Part shown: positions 55,451-64,000 of the stretch, one piece after another
How positions within the stretch are numbered: position 1 is the first letter of the stretch
Layout: every line of letters starts with the position of its first letter
Assembly: GCF_020035535.1 (NCBI RefSeq)
Contig: NZ_CP083350.1
Coordinates: 1,436,501 to 1,500,500, forward strand
Reading direction: 5' to 3'
Length of the DNA stretch: 64,000 nt
Source: Ensifer adhaerens
GTDB lineage: Bacteria > Pseudomonadota > Alphaproteobacteria > Rhizobiales > Rhizobiaceae
Position numbers and translations under genes: made by a program
The notes under the pieces: generated by a model
Database searches by the model: none
What the model was told of the DNA's origin: nothing
The model's input: the letters and a program-made list of their open reading frames with translations, nothing else

Positions 55451-56338
55451 ATGCATTATAAAAAAATTGCTTTGCCTGAACCGCAGTTGCTCATGGCGCT
55501 TTGGAACAAGGGACTTCGTATCGACGACCCAACATCTGCGACAAGGGCACTAGAAACCATAGGCTATTACCGGCTCTTGATCTATATGCGTAACTTTCAA
55601 GTCCCGGCTACGAAGCGCTTTTTCATCGGGACAAAATTCTCAGATATAATCGAGCTATATGATTTCGACCGACACCTTCGTTTGCTTGTGCTAGACGGAA
55701 TCGAACGAATTGAAGTGTCCCTCCGAGCTGCGCTATCGTCAAAAATCAGCATCACGCATGATCCACACTGGTACATGGACGTCTCACATTTTGACCAGCA
55801 TATTCCCTTCGTTCAGAGTCAGCAAAAGATAATATTCGAGACCGGCCCCGAGACTAAGACCAAGTGGATCGCGCTTCAGCATTACTACGCGCACTACACT
55901 ACGCCGCCGCTTCCTGCTAGTTGGACTGTAATGGAGCGGCTGACTTTCGGTGTGCTGTCTCGTCTTTACGCTGCACTCAAATTGCCTAACAGAAAGCTGG
56001 CAGAGGTGGTATTCGGCTTCGATGAAAAAATCTTAGTGTCGTGGTTTCATTCCATTTCGTTCCTGCGAAACCAATGCGCACACCATGGTCAACTTTGGAA
56101 TACGAAGCTCAATAGATTCTTTGCGTTAGGGCCAAACGCGTACAGGCAAGATTTCTTGAACGCGAACCGAAATGAACTTTATCCACGACTGGTAGCAATG
56201 AACCTATTGCTGAAAAATACTTTCCCAGAGAGCCAATGGGGGGAACGTCTAAAAAGCTTGGTAAATAGCTGTAGGCACGTCCAACCTTCTTCAATGGGCT
56301 TTCCGGCCAACTGGGAAACACGGCCATCTTGGACCTAA
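55451..56338 (+). CDS. Abi_2-family (AbiD/AbiF-like) abortive infection protein
   Basis: A 295-residue Abi_2-family protein. The N-terminal motif is IGYYRLLIYMRNFQ, the core ELYDFDRHLRLLVLDGIERI, and the C-terminal SFLRNQCAHHGQLWN (about 203-217) carries the HEPN-type R-x4-H pair (Arg206, His211), the likely ribonuclease active site. Members of this family stop phage multiplication by killing or arresting the host cell. Start ATG 55451, 48 bp after the terminator of the structured RNA, which suggests a type III toxin-antitoxin-like or RNA-guarded arrangement. It follows IS66 debris, a sign of transfer. Confidence 0.87.
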   Translation: MHYKKIALPEPQLLMALWNKGLRIDDPTSATRALETIGYYRLLIYMRNFQVPATKRFFIGTKFSDIIELYDFDRHLRLLVLDGIERIEVSLRAALSSKISITHDPHWYMDVSHFDQHIPFVQSQQKIIFETGPETKTKWIALQHYYAHYTTPPLPASWTVMERLTFGVLSRLYAALKLPNRKLAEVVFGFDEKILVSWFHSISFLRNQCAHHGQLWNTKLNRFFALGPNAYRQDFLNANRNELYPRLVAMNLLLKNTFPESQWGERLKSLVNSCRHVQPSSMGFPANWETRPSWT

Positions 56339-56562
56339 GATGAGAGGTGGCTCGGTGTGTCTGAACCGTTTCGGGCGTTTATCTAAGTGGATTTCCGCCT
56401 CGATTATGATGCCGCCATCTCACTTTTGGCTTGCGGCGCGCGATATCTTTTCACTACATATCGCCGTAGTTGCGACAACCTCACGATTTGCTGGGGGCGC
56501 AGATGTGAAGCCTGAGCCTCGCACAGATCGACCAAGACGACTAAAAGTGTGAGCGTTAGGCT

Positions 56563-56988
56563 ATGTACATCGTAATAGGTGAACAAAAATCAAGGCTGAT
56601 CTTAACTGTATTGTTTTATATCGTACTGTCCATATTAAATATAAGTTCTTTTTTAATGTCACTGTTTCCTTCAATCAAAACTGCGCTCGTGACTCAGTAT
56701 ATTATATTTATAATAGCGTATGCGTCAGCTCTGGTTGTCATCAGAGATCGTAGTTATGTTCTTTCCTTCGGTCGTGCTGATGATAGAGGTTTTGTTATTG
56801 CGGTAAAAACTCTTGCGTGGATGCTTACTGTCGTCAATTTATTCGGAGTTTTATATGTTTCAGATGGCGTGGGACAGCTGGATTGGATCGAACTTGTCCG
56901 ATATTCCGTGATTTTGTCCATAAGTATAATTTTCTCTCAAGAGATTAGGCAGTTGCTTTTTCAATTTGGAAGAGCGTCCAAGGGGTGA
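56563..56988 (+). CDS. Small multi-spanning membrane protein
   Basis: A 141-residue protein with four predicted transmembrane segments, about residues 12-34, 42-60, 80-100 and 108-127, and a short cytosolic tail. Its DNA is clearly AT-richer than the surroundings (for example ATTATATTTATAATAG), suggesting foreign origin. No family recognised. It is followed after 6 bp by a micro-ORF and then by a kinase gene, so it may be the membrane part of one small signalling module. Confidence 0.6.
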   Translation: MYIVIGEQKSRLILTVLFYIVLSILNISSFLMSLFPSIKTALVTQYIIFIIAYASALVVIRDRSYVLSFGRADDRGFVIAVKTLAWMLTVVNLFGVLYVSDGVGQLDWIELVRYSVILSISIIFSQEIRQLLFQFGRASKG

Positions 56989-56994
56989 CGTAAA

Positions 56995-57117
56995 ATGACA
57001 GGACCAAGTGTAATTCAATTTAGTTCCGCTGGTCACGGTGGTTTTTCTGTCAATGCCGATAGCGGCGCTGTTGACTATTTTCTGATATTGACCCGATATA
57101 CTGGTCCAATTATCTGA
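56995..57117 (+). CDS. Micro-ORF (40 aa) between membrane protein and kinase genes
   Basis: A 40-codon frame beginning MTGPSVIQFSSAGHGGFSV, with an AAGGGGTG ribosome-binding site just upstream and 6 bp after the membrane protein stop. It ends 26 bp before the kinase start. No known domain. A real small protein seems likely from the spacing, but it could be a leftover. Confidence 0.45.
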   Translation: MTGPSVIQFSSAGHGGFSVNADSGAVDYFLILTRYTGPII

Positions 57118-57143
57118 CTGCTACCGAACCAACGGAGGCGCTC

Positions 57144-58388
57144 GTGAGTCTACTGAAGCAGGCGATTGAAGTCGAAACAGCATTCAATTCCTACATTCTG
57201 ACTGAGGTCGTCGGCGAAGGTGGAGCAGGGCGGGTCTATGCCGGGCGCGACGAAGCGGGAATGGAAGTTGCGGTTAAGGTCTTGCTTCACCAGGATAAAG
57301 ATAAGCGGCGGCGATTCAAAAACGAGATCGGCTTTCTGAGCAAGAACCGTCACGCGAACCTTGTCGCCGTCAGTGACCATGGCCTCTCGAAGCACGCCAG
57401 TCTGGCAGGGCCATTCTATGTCATGGCCCGGTATGACGGCAGCCTGCGCGACTGGATTGAACGCGGTATCGAACCAAACGATGTGTTGCCGATCTTCAGT
57501 CAGATACTCGATGGGGTAGAGGCCGCCCATCTGTTGGGCGCGACACACCGAGACCTGAAGCCCGAGAACGTCCTGGCGCTTGATGGAGAAAAGCGTCTTG
57601 CCATTGCGGATTTCGGTGTCGCAAATTTCAACGAGGATTTTCTTGTCACTCCGGTGAAGACACCGCCAGGAAAGCGCCTCGCGAATTTTCAATACGCTGC
57701 TCCAGAACAGCGCACACCGGGGGCTACAGTAGGCGCTGCAGCCGATATTTATGCGTTGGGCATGATGCTGAATGAGCTTTTTACCGGTACGCCCCCGCAC
57801 GGCTCTGGCTACGTGAGCATCGCATCGCTCGCCCCTGAATTTGGGTTTCTTGATCCTGTAGTGGACCTGATGATCCGCCAGCGACCGAACGAGAGACCGA
57901 AGTCAGTAGGAGATGTGAAGGGCCTAATTCAACGCCATCGGTTTGAGGCGGTGAACAGACAAAAGCTTGATGCTCTTAAGCAAATTGTCGTTCCTGTCGG
58001 CAGCGTAACCGACCCGCTTGCGCTCGCGCCGCCAAGTGTTGTCAACGCTGTATGGGACGGTGGCATTCTAAAGATAGTCTTGGATCGTCCCGTTAATTCT
58101 AAATGGATTGCCGCGATACAGGACATGGGAAATTTCTCGGCAGTTATGGGTTACCCACCCACTGCGTTTACTTTCAATGGGGCGGAGGCCAGAATTTCGG
58201 TGCGAGATGGCGCTGTTCAAGAAGTGCTTGATCATTTCAAGCAATGGCTTCCAACCGCTACGCAGGTGTTGAAACGCAATCTGGAGCGAGAGGCTGAACA
58301 AGAGGAGTACAGGGCGAAAGAAGAGCTGCGGCGTCAACGAGAAGGTGAAGAGACAAAGCTGAGAATCAACCGGGCGCTCCGGTTCTGA
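57144..58388 (+). CDS. Hanks-type serine/threonine protein kinase
   Basis: A 414-residue eukaryotic-like kinase. Catalytic domain at about 18-275: glycine loop GEGGAGRV (24-31), Lys45 in VAVKVL, HRDLKPEN with Asp137 and Asn142, DFGVA with Asp156, APEQRTPG, and ADIYALGMMLNELFTG. The remaining 140 residues form a soluble domain ending in a Glu/Arg-rich coiled coil (about 365-410), with no transmembrane helix or PASTA repeat. GTG 57144 has GGAGG upstream. It most likely forms one unit with the two preceding genes. Soluble kinases beside small partners are known in anti-phage systems, but no such match is certain. Confidence 0.9.
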   Translation: MSLLKQAIEVETAFNSYILTEVVGEGGAGRVYAGRDEAGMEVAVKVLLHQDKDKRRRFKNEIGFLSKNRHANLVAVSDHGLSKHASLAGPFYVMARYDGSLRDWIERGIEPNDVLPIFSQILDGVEAAHLLGATHRDLKPENVLALDGEKRLAIADFGVANFNEDFLVTPVKTPPGKRLANFQYAAPEQRTPGATVGAAADIYALGMMLNELFTGTPPHGSGYVSIASLAPEFGFLDPVVDLMIRQRPNERPKSVGDVKGLIQRHRFEAVNRQKLDALKQIVVPVGSVTDPLALAPPSVVNAVWDGGILKIVLDRPVNSKWIAAIQDMGNFSAVMGYPPTAFTFNGAEARISVRDGAVQEVLDHFKQWLPTATQVLKRNLEREAEQEEYRAKEELRRQREGEETKLRINRALRF

Positions 58389-58665
58389 TGCCACCACGGC
58401 GGACGGCTCGAACAAACCGCACTTTGCAGGTCCGTTCCTAGTACATTAAAATGTCAGGCGCGTTCGTTGTCGGGCCGGTCGTCTGGGCCGCATGCGACTG
58501 CGGGAGGAAGAGGCCTACCTGTCATCGCGGAGGCCGCCTTCAAGATCGGACGTATCTCAAGCAACTTTCACCGCCATCGATGCCGCCGTGTGGGGGTTGC
58601 CCGCTTTACATTTAAATACAGCCGTTCGCCCAAATCAACTTAAGGTCACTCACCATCGTCAAGCA

Positions 58666-60000
58666 TTAAATGGCTTCGCGATTTAGGGCGCGGATATACC
58701 TCAAATCCAAGCTGCAATCTGGGAGGCAGATAAGGCGATACGAATGGGGCCCGATTTCTTCGGATGGATGTCCTTCGCTTTCGATCCACGCACTTGCGTA
58801 ACCCTGCTTGAGAACGCCATCCTGATCAGGAACATCCGGACACTGAGACATCATCGTCGTGCGCCAACTTTCGCGATCACGATGATCGAAGAACCTGTAT
58901 TCCGGGTTCCAGTCAGTGTCATTAAATTGCAAAGCGAAGAATTCAGCGTAACCCGCATCCACAATATCTGGAACACGCGCCGGTGTGCCAATTGCTTCTT
59001 CAAGTCTACGCGCGCGCTCCAACGCCCGTTCATGACGCATCGCAAGAACGTCTTCCGCGATCTCAACTACTTGATAGCGCCTATAGTACGACTCGACAGG
59101 GTGATCTTCGTCTTCTGTAAGCCGCATTTGCTCCATTGACTTGTAGTAGCCACAGTCGATTGCATATGCATCGAGCGCCCAGCGCTTGTCTCCTGCCTCG
59201 TAAACTCCTTCAGGCTCGCCGTCGACGAAGACTTCATACGATTTGATGCTTGGACAGGTCCGAACCTCGAGGCTCAACTCATGCAGCCGTTGATCCTCAT
59301 CGGATCGCGGTCGCGTCGAGAAGATGACTGGTGATCCAGGATCTGACGGTAACCAAGCTACGCCGTCGGCGAGCATAATTCCAAAAGGCGTTCGGAGACC
59401 GTAGTCGGTTCCGGTTTCCAGCATCGTCTCCGCGTGCTCATGCAGCTCCGCTAAGAAGCATGTGTTGATGTCGCCCATCACTGGGATCGAAATGTCGCTC
59501 CAAACGCTACTGTCTTCGAGGATATGCTGGTCGAACTTCTTCGAAGTGACTGAACCTTCTGGATTAACTACGTGGATGACGTAAATATTAAAACGGCCGG
59601 TGTTCGTAAGCGGCGGTTCATCGAAGGGACCGCGGTCGGCTTCGGGGCGATGCCATCTGCCCGTCAGAATGACCGTGTCATCGTCTTGCAGTCTATTATC
59701 CTCCCAAGCCCCACGTAAGTGTGAGCTATTCCCACCCACGAGCTTGGTGAACGCATTTTCCGTCTTGCAAGGTTCTCCATCGACAAAACATTCAATGCCG
59801 CTTCGCGTCAACGCAATCGCAGCGTCAGGACCAGTCGAAATGTACCGTCCCACATACCTGAGATGAGGCATAGGGTTGAAAGGGATAGCGTCTACATCCT
59901 CTTCAAAGGCGATCGGGAGGCGACCGGCGAGATAGTCATTCGTGACGGTGAGTAGATGTGTTGGGAGCATGGGCGTACGCAGAAACTTATTTCGATCCAC
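58666..60000 (-). CDS. Hypothetical protein (444 aa)
   Basis: A 444-residue soluble acidic protein with no family I can name. Notable stretches are YVGRYISTGPDAAIALTRSG, SDISIPVMGDINTCFLAELHEH, TRPRSDEDQRLHELSLEVRTC and a helical EDVLAMRHERALERARRLEEA. There is no signal peptide or membrane helix. GTG 60000 is preceded by GGCGGA; an internal ATG at 59970 is an alternative start. It converges with the kinase gene (about 280 bp between the stops). Confidence 0.6.
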   Translation of the reverse strand: MDRNKFLRTPMLPTHLLTVTNDYLAGRLPIAFEEDVDAIPFNPMPHLRYVGRYISTGPDAAIALTRSGIECFVDGEPCKTENAFTKLVGGNSSHLRGAWEDNRLQDDDTVILTGRWHRPEADRGPFDEPPLTNTGRFNIYVIHVVNPEGSVTSKKFDQHILEDSSVWSDISIPVMGDINTCFLAELHEHAETMLETGTDYGLRTPFGIMLADGVAWLPSDPGSPVIFSTRPRSDEDQRLHELSLEVRTCPSIKSYEVFVDGEPEGVYEAGDKRWALDAYAIDCGYYKSMEQMRLTEDEDHPVESYYRRYQVVEIAEDVLAMRHERALERARRLEEAIGTPARVPDIVDAGYAEFFALQFNDTDWNPEYRFFDHRDRESWRTTMMSQCPDVPDQDGVLKQGYASAWIESEGHPSEEIGPHSYRLICLPDCSLDLRYIRALNREAI

Positions 60001-60702
60001 TATTGTCCGCCAAAAAATTTCAGTCCGTCAAGCGGCGAGCGCGTAGTTTAGGTAGTAGGCATCGCACTTCCAAACGCTGCGCCGCGCACATGGCAACGCG
60101 GCAACCGCCATGTCGTTAGAATCTGTCAGGGCATCGGAGCGTCGCACCACCGGGTTATCAGCGCGCCAGGATCTCCAGTTGATCGCCTTCGGAAGGTCGA
60201 AAGTGTGGAGGGAGTTCAGCGACGTACTCTGCAATCATCAGCGGGTCACTCGAATGGGCGAAGCTGACATCGTGGCTCATCGTTTTTGGGTGCAAGTCGA
60301 CTGGAGTTGGTTCTGTTCGTTCTTCAGGTCTGATGGCCCGTAAAGCAACCTTGTTAGGCACCTCCTACGGCCGATGATCGCGGGACATTTGGTCCGAAAG
60401 CATCCGCGCCGCGTTCGCTGCCCCTCGCTGCTATAAAAAGCTCGATGCCTGTTGGACTGAGTAATGACTGCTCCGGGGTGAGGAATGGCGTGGACTTCTC
60501 ATCAGCGGCGAACGAGTCCGATCTAAGCTCGCGCTGATTATGCTGGGTATGAACGAGTAATGTCGACGAGCAAGATGAGGAACCCTTCTTTTGCGAAGAT
60601 CTATCAAATCTAGCCGAAAGGCCCACAGGCAAGGGCTTGACCAAGTTCCCTTTTTCGTGGCCCGTTAGGAAACGAACCTTTTCTAATAGGTCAGGTCACG
60701 CG
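60001..60702. other. Intergenic region, no supported gene
   Basis: About 700 bp between the divergent hypothetical gene and the TetR gene. A minus-strand frame from ATG 60280 (MSHDVSFAHSSDPLM...) of 40 codons may be a fragment of something larger, since a second frame continues with coding-like sequence to 60028. Nothing is named. Confidence 0.4.
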
Positions 60703-61314
60703 ATGAATGCTGAAAGCACCTCCCATCGCCCCGTCGGGCGGCCCCGCGAATTCGACATGAACCAAGCTCTGGACGCGGCGATCCGCACATTTTCGGAGAG
60801 GGGCTATCACGGAACCTCCATCGCAGAACTGAAAGCCCAAATGGGACTGACTGCCGGCAGCCTATACAAAGCGTTTCAGGACAAGCGTGACGTCTTCGTC
60901 GCTGCCTACGATCGCTATAAGCAGGTCCGAGCTGACCTGCTGGAACAGGCATTGTCTTCAGCTTCCACCGGTCGCGAAAAGGTTGCCCACGTCATCAGTT
61001 TCTATGTCATGTCCGCCTGTGGCGAGACCGGCAGACGTGGATGCCTGGCCATCGCCGCCGCCGTGGAACTGGTTCTTTCCGATGCCGAGATCGCCGACAG
61101 GGTCGCAGGACACAATCGTGAGCTCGTCACGCGGCTCGAAGGTTTCATCCGCGACGGGCAGTTGGATGGTTCAATTCGCCATGACGTCGATCCCGCGAGT
61201 ACCGCACTTGCGTTATTTTCCTATCTGCAGGGCGTGCGTATCGTCGGCAAGACCGGAGAGTTGGAGAACCAGATGCTCCCTTCCGGTGAAGCAATCTTGG
61301 GCATTCTCAAATGA
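60703..61314 (+). CDS. TetR-family transcriptional regulator
   Basis: A 203-residue TetR-type repressor. The N-terminal HTH is AAIRTFSERGYHGTSIAEL followed by GLTAGSLYKAFQDKRDVF, and the C-terminal ligand domain has GRRGCLAIAAAVELVL and ALALFSYLQGVRIVGK. Start ATG 60703, with AGGTCA upstream. No adjacent target gene is visible, so its regulon is not clear. Confidence 0.9.
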   Translation: MNAESTSHRPVGRPREFDMNQALDAAIRTFSERGYHGTSIAELKAQMGLTAGSLYKAFQDKRDVFVAAYDRYKQVRADLLEQALSSASTGREKVAHVISFYVMSACGETGRRGCLAIAAAVELVLSDAEIADRVAGHNRELVTRLEGFIRDGQLDGSIRHDVDPASTALALFSYLQGVRIVGKTGELENQMLPSGEAILGILK

Positions 61315-61840
61315 TCAACTCAAGGTATCTTTTTGACAACTCCAGTTTAGCGAGACTCTGATCGGTTATGGCTTCGGGTTGTCGCCCCTTGTGCCAATGG
61401 CTTGCTCAGGTGGGCGGAAACCGGGGCATGATCATGTGAGAACTGGCTGACATCTGCGCCAACAAGACCTAAACAGACCGGATCAACGTCAGCTTCTCGA
61501 TCAGCGATACGCATATCAGCGTGACCTTCGATCCGATGGATCTGCCAAATCACCCGCAGTGTCGCCGTCCTGTCGTGCCGGTCAAAGGACGCTGTCTCGC
61601 ATCGACCTCAATACCAACTGGATTGGTATCGCCGCAGCGGCCAATGCCGAAGACCCCCGTTGGAACACATCCGGCTCCTGGAGTTCCCTAATGCCTCCGC
61701 CGAACTGGCGCGCGAGACGCACCGTTCAACAGGCTAGGAAGCGTTTGCAGGTAAGGCAAAGCGAACCGCTATGTGCGTCCGTCAACCTTTGGATATGGCC
61801 CGCGAGCGTGAAGTTGCTATCGGATGCCCGTAGTCCGCAA
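61315..61840. other. Intergenic region after the TetR gene
   Basis: About 525 bp. Two frames with partly coding-like sequence exist (one around 61450-61560) but are broken by stops, so this looks like worn-out coding DNA with nothing that can be named. Confidence 0.4.
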
Positions 61841-62236
61841 TCATTCCTCCGAAAGGGGGGTGTGCGCTGCGCCGTGGCGTGCTAGCGATGCGACCAGTTT
61901 TGAGACGGCATCGCGTTGGGAAGACGACGCAATCTTGTCAAAGTGACCCGCCAACTTGAGGGCCGCAATGCTAACATTAGGCATCGGAACAGTATTTGTG
62001 CTCGCGTCGACATCGGTAAAGAACTGGCCAACGCTGCAGTCAAGCGCGTGAGATATGGCAACCAACTTGCTTGCCGATATCCGGTTGGTTCCCTTCTCGT
62101 ACTTCTGCACCTGCTGAAACGTCAAACCCAGCTTGGTTGCAAGCGTTTCCTGGGACATGCCGAGCATGTTACGAATGCGTCTGACATTGCGACCGACGAT
62201 TACATCGACTTCGTTTGGGGACTTGGGATTAGACAT
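61841..62236 (-). CDS. XRE-family HTH regulator
   Basis: A 131-residue protein with a Cro/C1-type HTH at about residues 15-70: VGRNVRRIRNMLGMSQETLA, LGLTFQQVQKYEKG and NRISASKLVAISHALD. This form is widespread in Rhizobiales. The tail (70-131) is helical. Start ATG 62236 follows AAGGAGAG; the in-frame extension to 62371 has no support. An AT-rich stretch (62390-62425) probably contains its promoter. Confidence 0.87.
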   Translation of the reverse strand: MSNPKSPNEVDVIVGRNVRRIRNMLGMSQETLATKLGLTFQQVQKYEKGTNRISASKLVAISHALDCSVGQFFTDVDASTNTVPMPNVSIAALKLAGHFDKIASSSQRDAVSKLVASLARHGAAHTPLSEE

Positions 62237-62558
62237 GAGGCTCTCCTTCGATCCAGAGTCGGGGAAGGCGATGTGGACGGAGCACAGCGGTTCCCGGCGA
62301 TGCTGATGATCGCCCGTCAGCGAGCGCCAGAGCACACACGTCGTCTTCGCGCATCCATGTGATGCTACCATCTACAGACCGCCCGCAAGTATATTAGATA
62401 ACATTCATATAAACATCAAATTGAGAGGCCGTTCGCCTGGCTGTGCGCCTAGGAGAAAACGTTCTCCAGCGTCTGCGAAAGGTCATACCAACCAGGGCTT
62501 GGACCTGGAGCGTAACAAGCCCCACATGCCTCCACTACTGTCTCCATCAGAAAACGAC
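62237..62558. other. Intergenic region, promoter of the XRE gene
   Basis: About 320 bp. Only an AT-rich segment around 62390-62425 stands out, likely the XRE promoter. Confidence 0.4.
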
Positions 62559-62840
62559 TTAGCGAAACGGCAGAGGGGACAGCTCGGCTTCATAATTCAT
62601 AGTCGGAACCAACTGGTCGAATGTCCATTCGTTGCCTTCCGAGCAAACGAAGAGAATTTTGCCCGCGCGTTCCAGCGTCTCTTGCGTATCCCGATGAACC
62701 TCGGTTCCTCCGAAGTATAGGGGCTTCCCAGTCGTCGGATCGATACCGGATATCGAGGCCGTTGCCAGGATTTTTTCCGAGGTCCCCACAATAGGATTGC
62801 CCTCTGGTGACAGAAAATCACACGAAGAATCTGCTTTCAT
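62559..62840 (-). CDS. Hypothetical small protein (93 aa)
   Basis: A 93-residue acidic protein: MKADSSCDFLSPEGNPIVG at the start, then GIDPTTGKPLYFGGTEVHRD. The start at 62840 has AGGACA upstream. No known domain; no signal peptide or membrane segment. Confidence 0.6.
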   Translation of the reverse strand: MKADSSCDFLSPEGNPIVGTSEKILATASISGIDPTTGKPLYFGGTEVHRDTQETLERAGKILFVCSEGNEWTFDQLVPTMNYEAELSPLPFR

Positions 62841-63103
62841 TTTGTTGTCCTTGAAAGGCTAACCGTGCAGGTACGGGCCTGGCTCATTGCTAAAATCCGA
62901 AGACATCTGATCTTCTTCGGCCGCAACCGACAAGCAAGCGAAGCGGCGGGTGTGATGTTCACGCTCGCGGCGCAACTTCTTGGAGTCTGATCCCTTGATC
63001 GCCAAGCCTTCGTTCCGTTCCACCCACCACGCGATAGAAAACTAGATTTTAACTGCAGTGATAGCAGGATTGATCGATTTAAAGTTGTCGAGGTGCAGCC
63101 ATA

Positions 63104-63433
63104 ATGAGAAGCCTATTCGGCTTGGTCGCGGGCCCGATAATTTTGACCGGTCTTGGATTTCTGTTCTTTGGAGTATGGGGTGCGGCCATCGGCTTTTTTG
63201 TCTTGATAGCCGCCGTCGTCTTCGTCCCGCTGCTTGGAGCTGGAACAGCAATCGTGGGCCCGTCTCTGCCTATGGTGCTGCTCCTTGCGAACGCGATTCC
63301 CTTCGGATTCTATCTCTTAAACTGCACAGGACGGGCATGTCCCAACTACACTGTTGCCGCCGCCGCGCCCATATATGTGGCTGCGACTTTCTTCGGCTTC
63401 TTTTATTGGCTTTTTGCCGCTCGTAAACGTTAA
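63104..63433 (+). CDS. Small membrane protein (109 aa)
   Basis: A 109-residue highly hydrophobic protein with three or four membrane helices (about residues 5-24, 25-47, 55-75, 84-104) and a basic end (AARKR). A CTGRAC loop holds two cysteines. Start ATG 63104 has AGGTG upstream. Function unknown. Confidence 0.6.
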   Translation: MRSLFGLVAGPIILTGLGFLFFGVWGAAIGFFVLIAAVVFVPLLGAGTAIVGPSLPMVLLLANAIPFGFYLLNCTGRACPNYTVAAAAPIYVAATFFGFFYWLFAARKR

Positions 63434-63820
63434 TGTAGTGACGACCATTGGTGCATAGTCGCCTTTCGGCTAGTAATGCCAGTCAAGGTGCGAGCCGGAC
63501 ACCGTTTACATTGCGATGACAAGGTAATCCGATATCTTTGCGGACGTCGCTCGTGCGGAAAGCAACGAGCACTTAACTCATTTAGATTGAAATTCGCAGT
63601 CCCAAGATGTTCAACTCGGGGCCGACATGTTGCGAGGGCTCGATCGCAGGACGGTCGTGTGTTGGAAGACCATGGAGTGCGCGTGCACGCCAGCAGTCAT
63701 TGAGGCAGTTAGCCTAAGCGCCGGGCGCTTGCGTGGGTATTCGGAAGAACGACAGTAGGACTCTCCAAAGCCGCCCCAGCGGATGACGCTGCCTACCGGA
63801 CCAGTCCACACAAGTCGATA
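63434..63820. other. Intergenic region near the right end
   Basis: About 385 bp without a supported gene. Confidence 0.4.
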
Positions 63821-64000
63821 ATGATTTATCAAGGTTTGGATTATGGTGAACTCGTTTCTTCGGGATCGATACGTTGTCCCATGCAAGTTCGTGCCGATCA
63901 GATAGGGGCGACAGTATTGGAGACCCCTGAAGATGCAATTTCTGAAATTGAAAAGACTTGGCGAGGTTCAAGAAAAGCTGAAGCCCGTGCTCGAAGAGCT
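63821..64000 (+). CDS. Partial ORF at right edge (uncertain)
   Basis: A frame from ATG 63821 stays open to the window end (MIYQGLDYGELVSSG ... EIEKTWRGSRKAEARARRA). Another frame from ATG 63933 (MQFLKLKRLGEVQEKLK), with a better GGAG ribosome-binding site, also stays open. One of them is likely the start of the next gene, but I cannot tell which. Confidence 0.25.
   Translation, partial: MIYQGLDYGELVSSGSIRCPMQVRADQIGATVLETPEDAISEIEKTWRGSRKAEARARRA

Overview
The window looks like accessory DNA, probably plasmid or genomic island, of an alphaproteobacterium close to Rhizobium. The support is a rhizobial-type orphan flagellin, a ThuA-containing sugar ABC locus under a LacI regulator, a haem-type TonB receptor with a TGA-N9-TCA iron-responsive operator upstream, and high-GC codon use. 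I saw no rRNA, tRNA, CRISPR array or replication gene. Decayed fragments (RHS, IS66, pntB and a TIR-like remnant) fit an accessory region.

Region 1 (1-11261) is a two-armed catabolic locus around a LysR regulator. The left arm (minus strand) is caiB-type CoA transferase, pxpA, pxpB and the start of pxpC. The right arm (plus strand) is an orphan 2-oxoglutarate dehydrogenase E1, a class IV aminotransferase, a FAD amine/amino-acid oxidoreductase, an SDR, an HTD2/MaoC-type hydratase and a CitE-type lyase. Near-identical LysR boxes sit before each arm, so both are probably one regulon. The CoA transferase, hydratase and lyase match the last three steps known for itaconate or mesaconate breakdown.

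Region 2 (11756-19095) is a second, differently built 5-oxoprolinase locus on the minus strand: biotin carboxylase-BCCP, fused PxpB-PxpC, DUF1445 protein, PxpA and an NRAMP-like transporter, with a divergent GntR/FCD regulator.

Region 3 (19503-35223) is a mosaic of conflict and accessory genes: a GmrSD-like DUF262/DUF1524 protein, a Cyt-like pore-forming toxin homologue with an extra C-terminal domain, an XRE regulator, a six-copy 23-bp repeat array beside a DUF4143 ATPase, a membrane-anchored nuclease-like protein, a TonB receptor, and a tightly overlapping HNH/unknown/nucleotidyltransferase trio.

Region 4 (36012-42737) holds an Old Yellow Enzyme, a thioesterase, a zinc-ribbon protein, an orphan flagellin, a serine recombinase and a LuxR-type regulator. 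Region 5 (42961-50603) is a thu-like sugar uptake operon with a LacI operator array.

Region 6 (50683-58388) is a second defence-like cluster: a TIR-like remnant, a complete ABC-three-component system, RHS and IS66 debris, an Abi_2 (AbiF-like) HEPN gene with a structured RNA directly upstream, and a membrane protein, micro-ORF and Ser/Thr kinase module. The right end (58666-64000) has a hypothetical gene, TetR and XRE regulators and small hypothetical genes.
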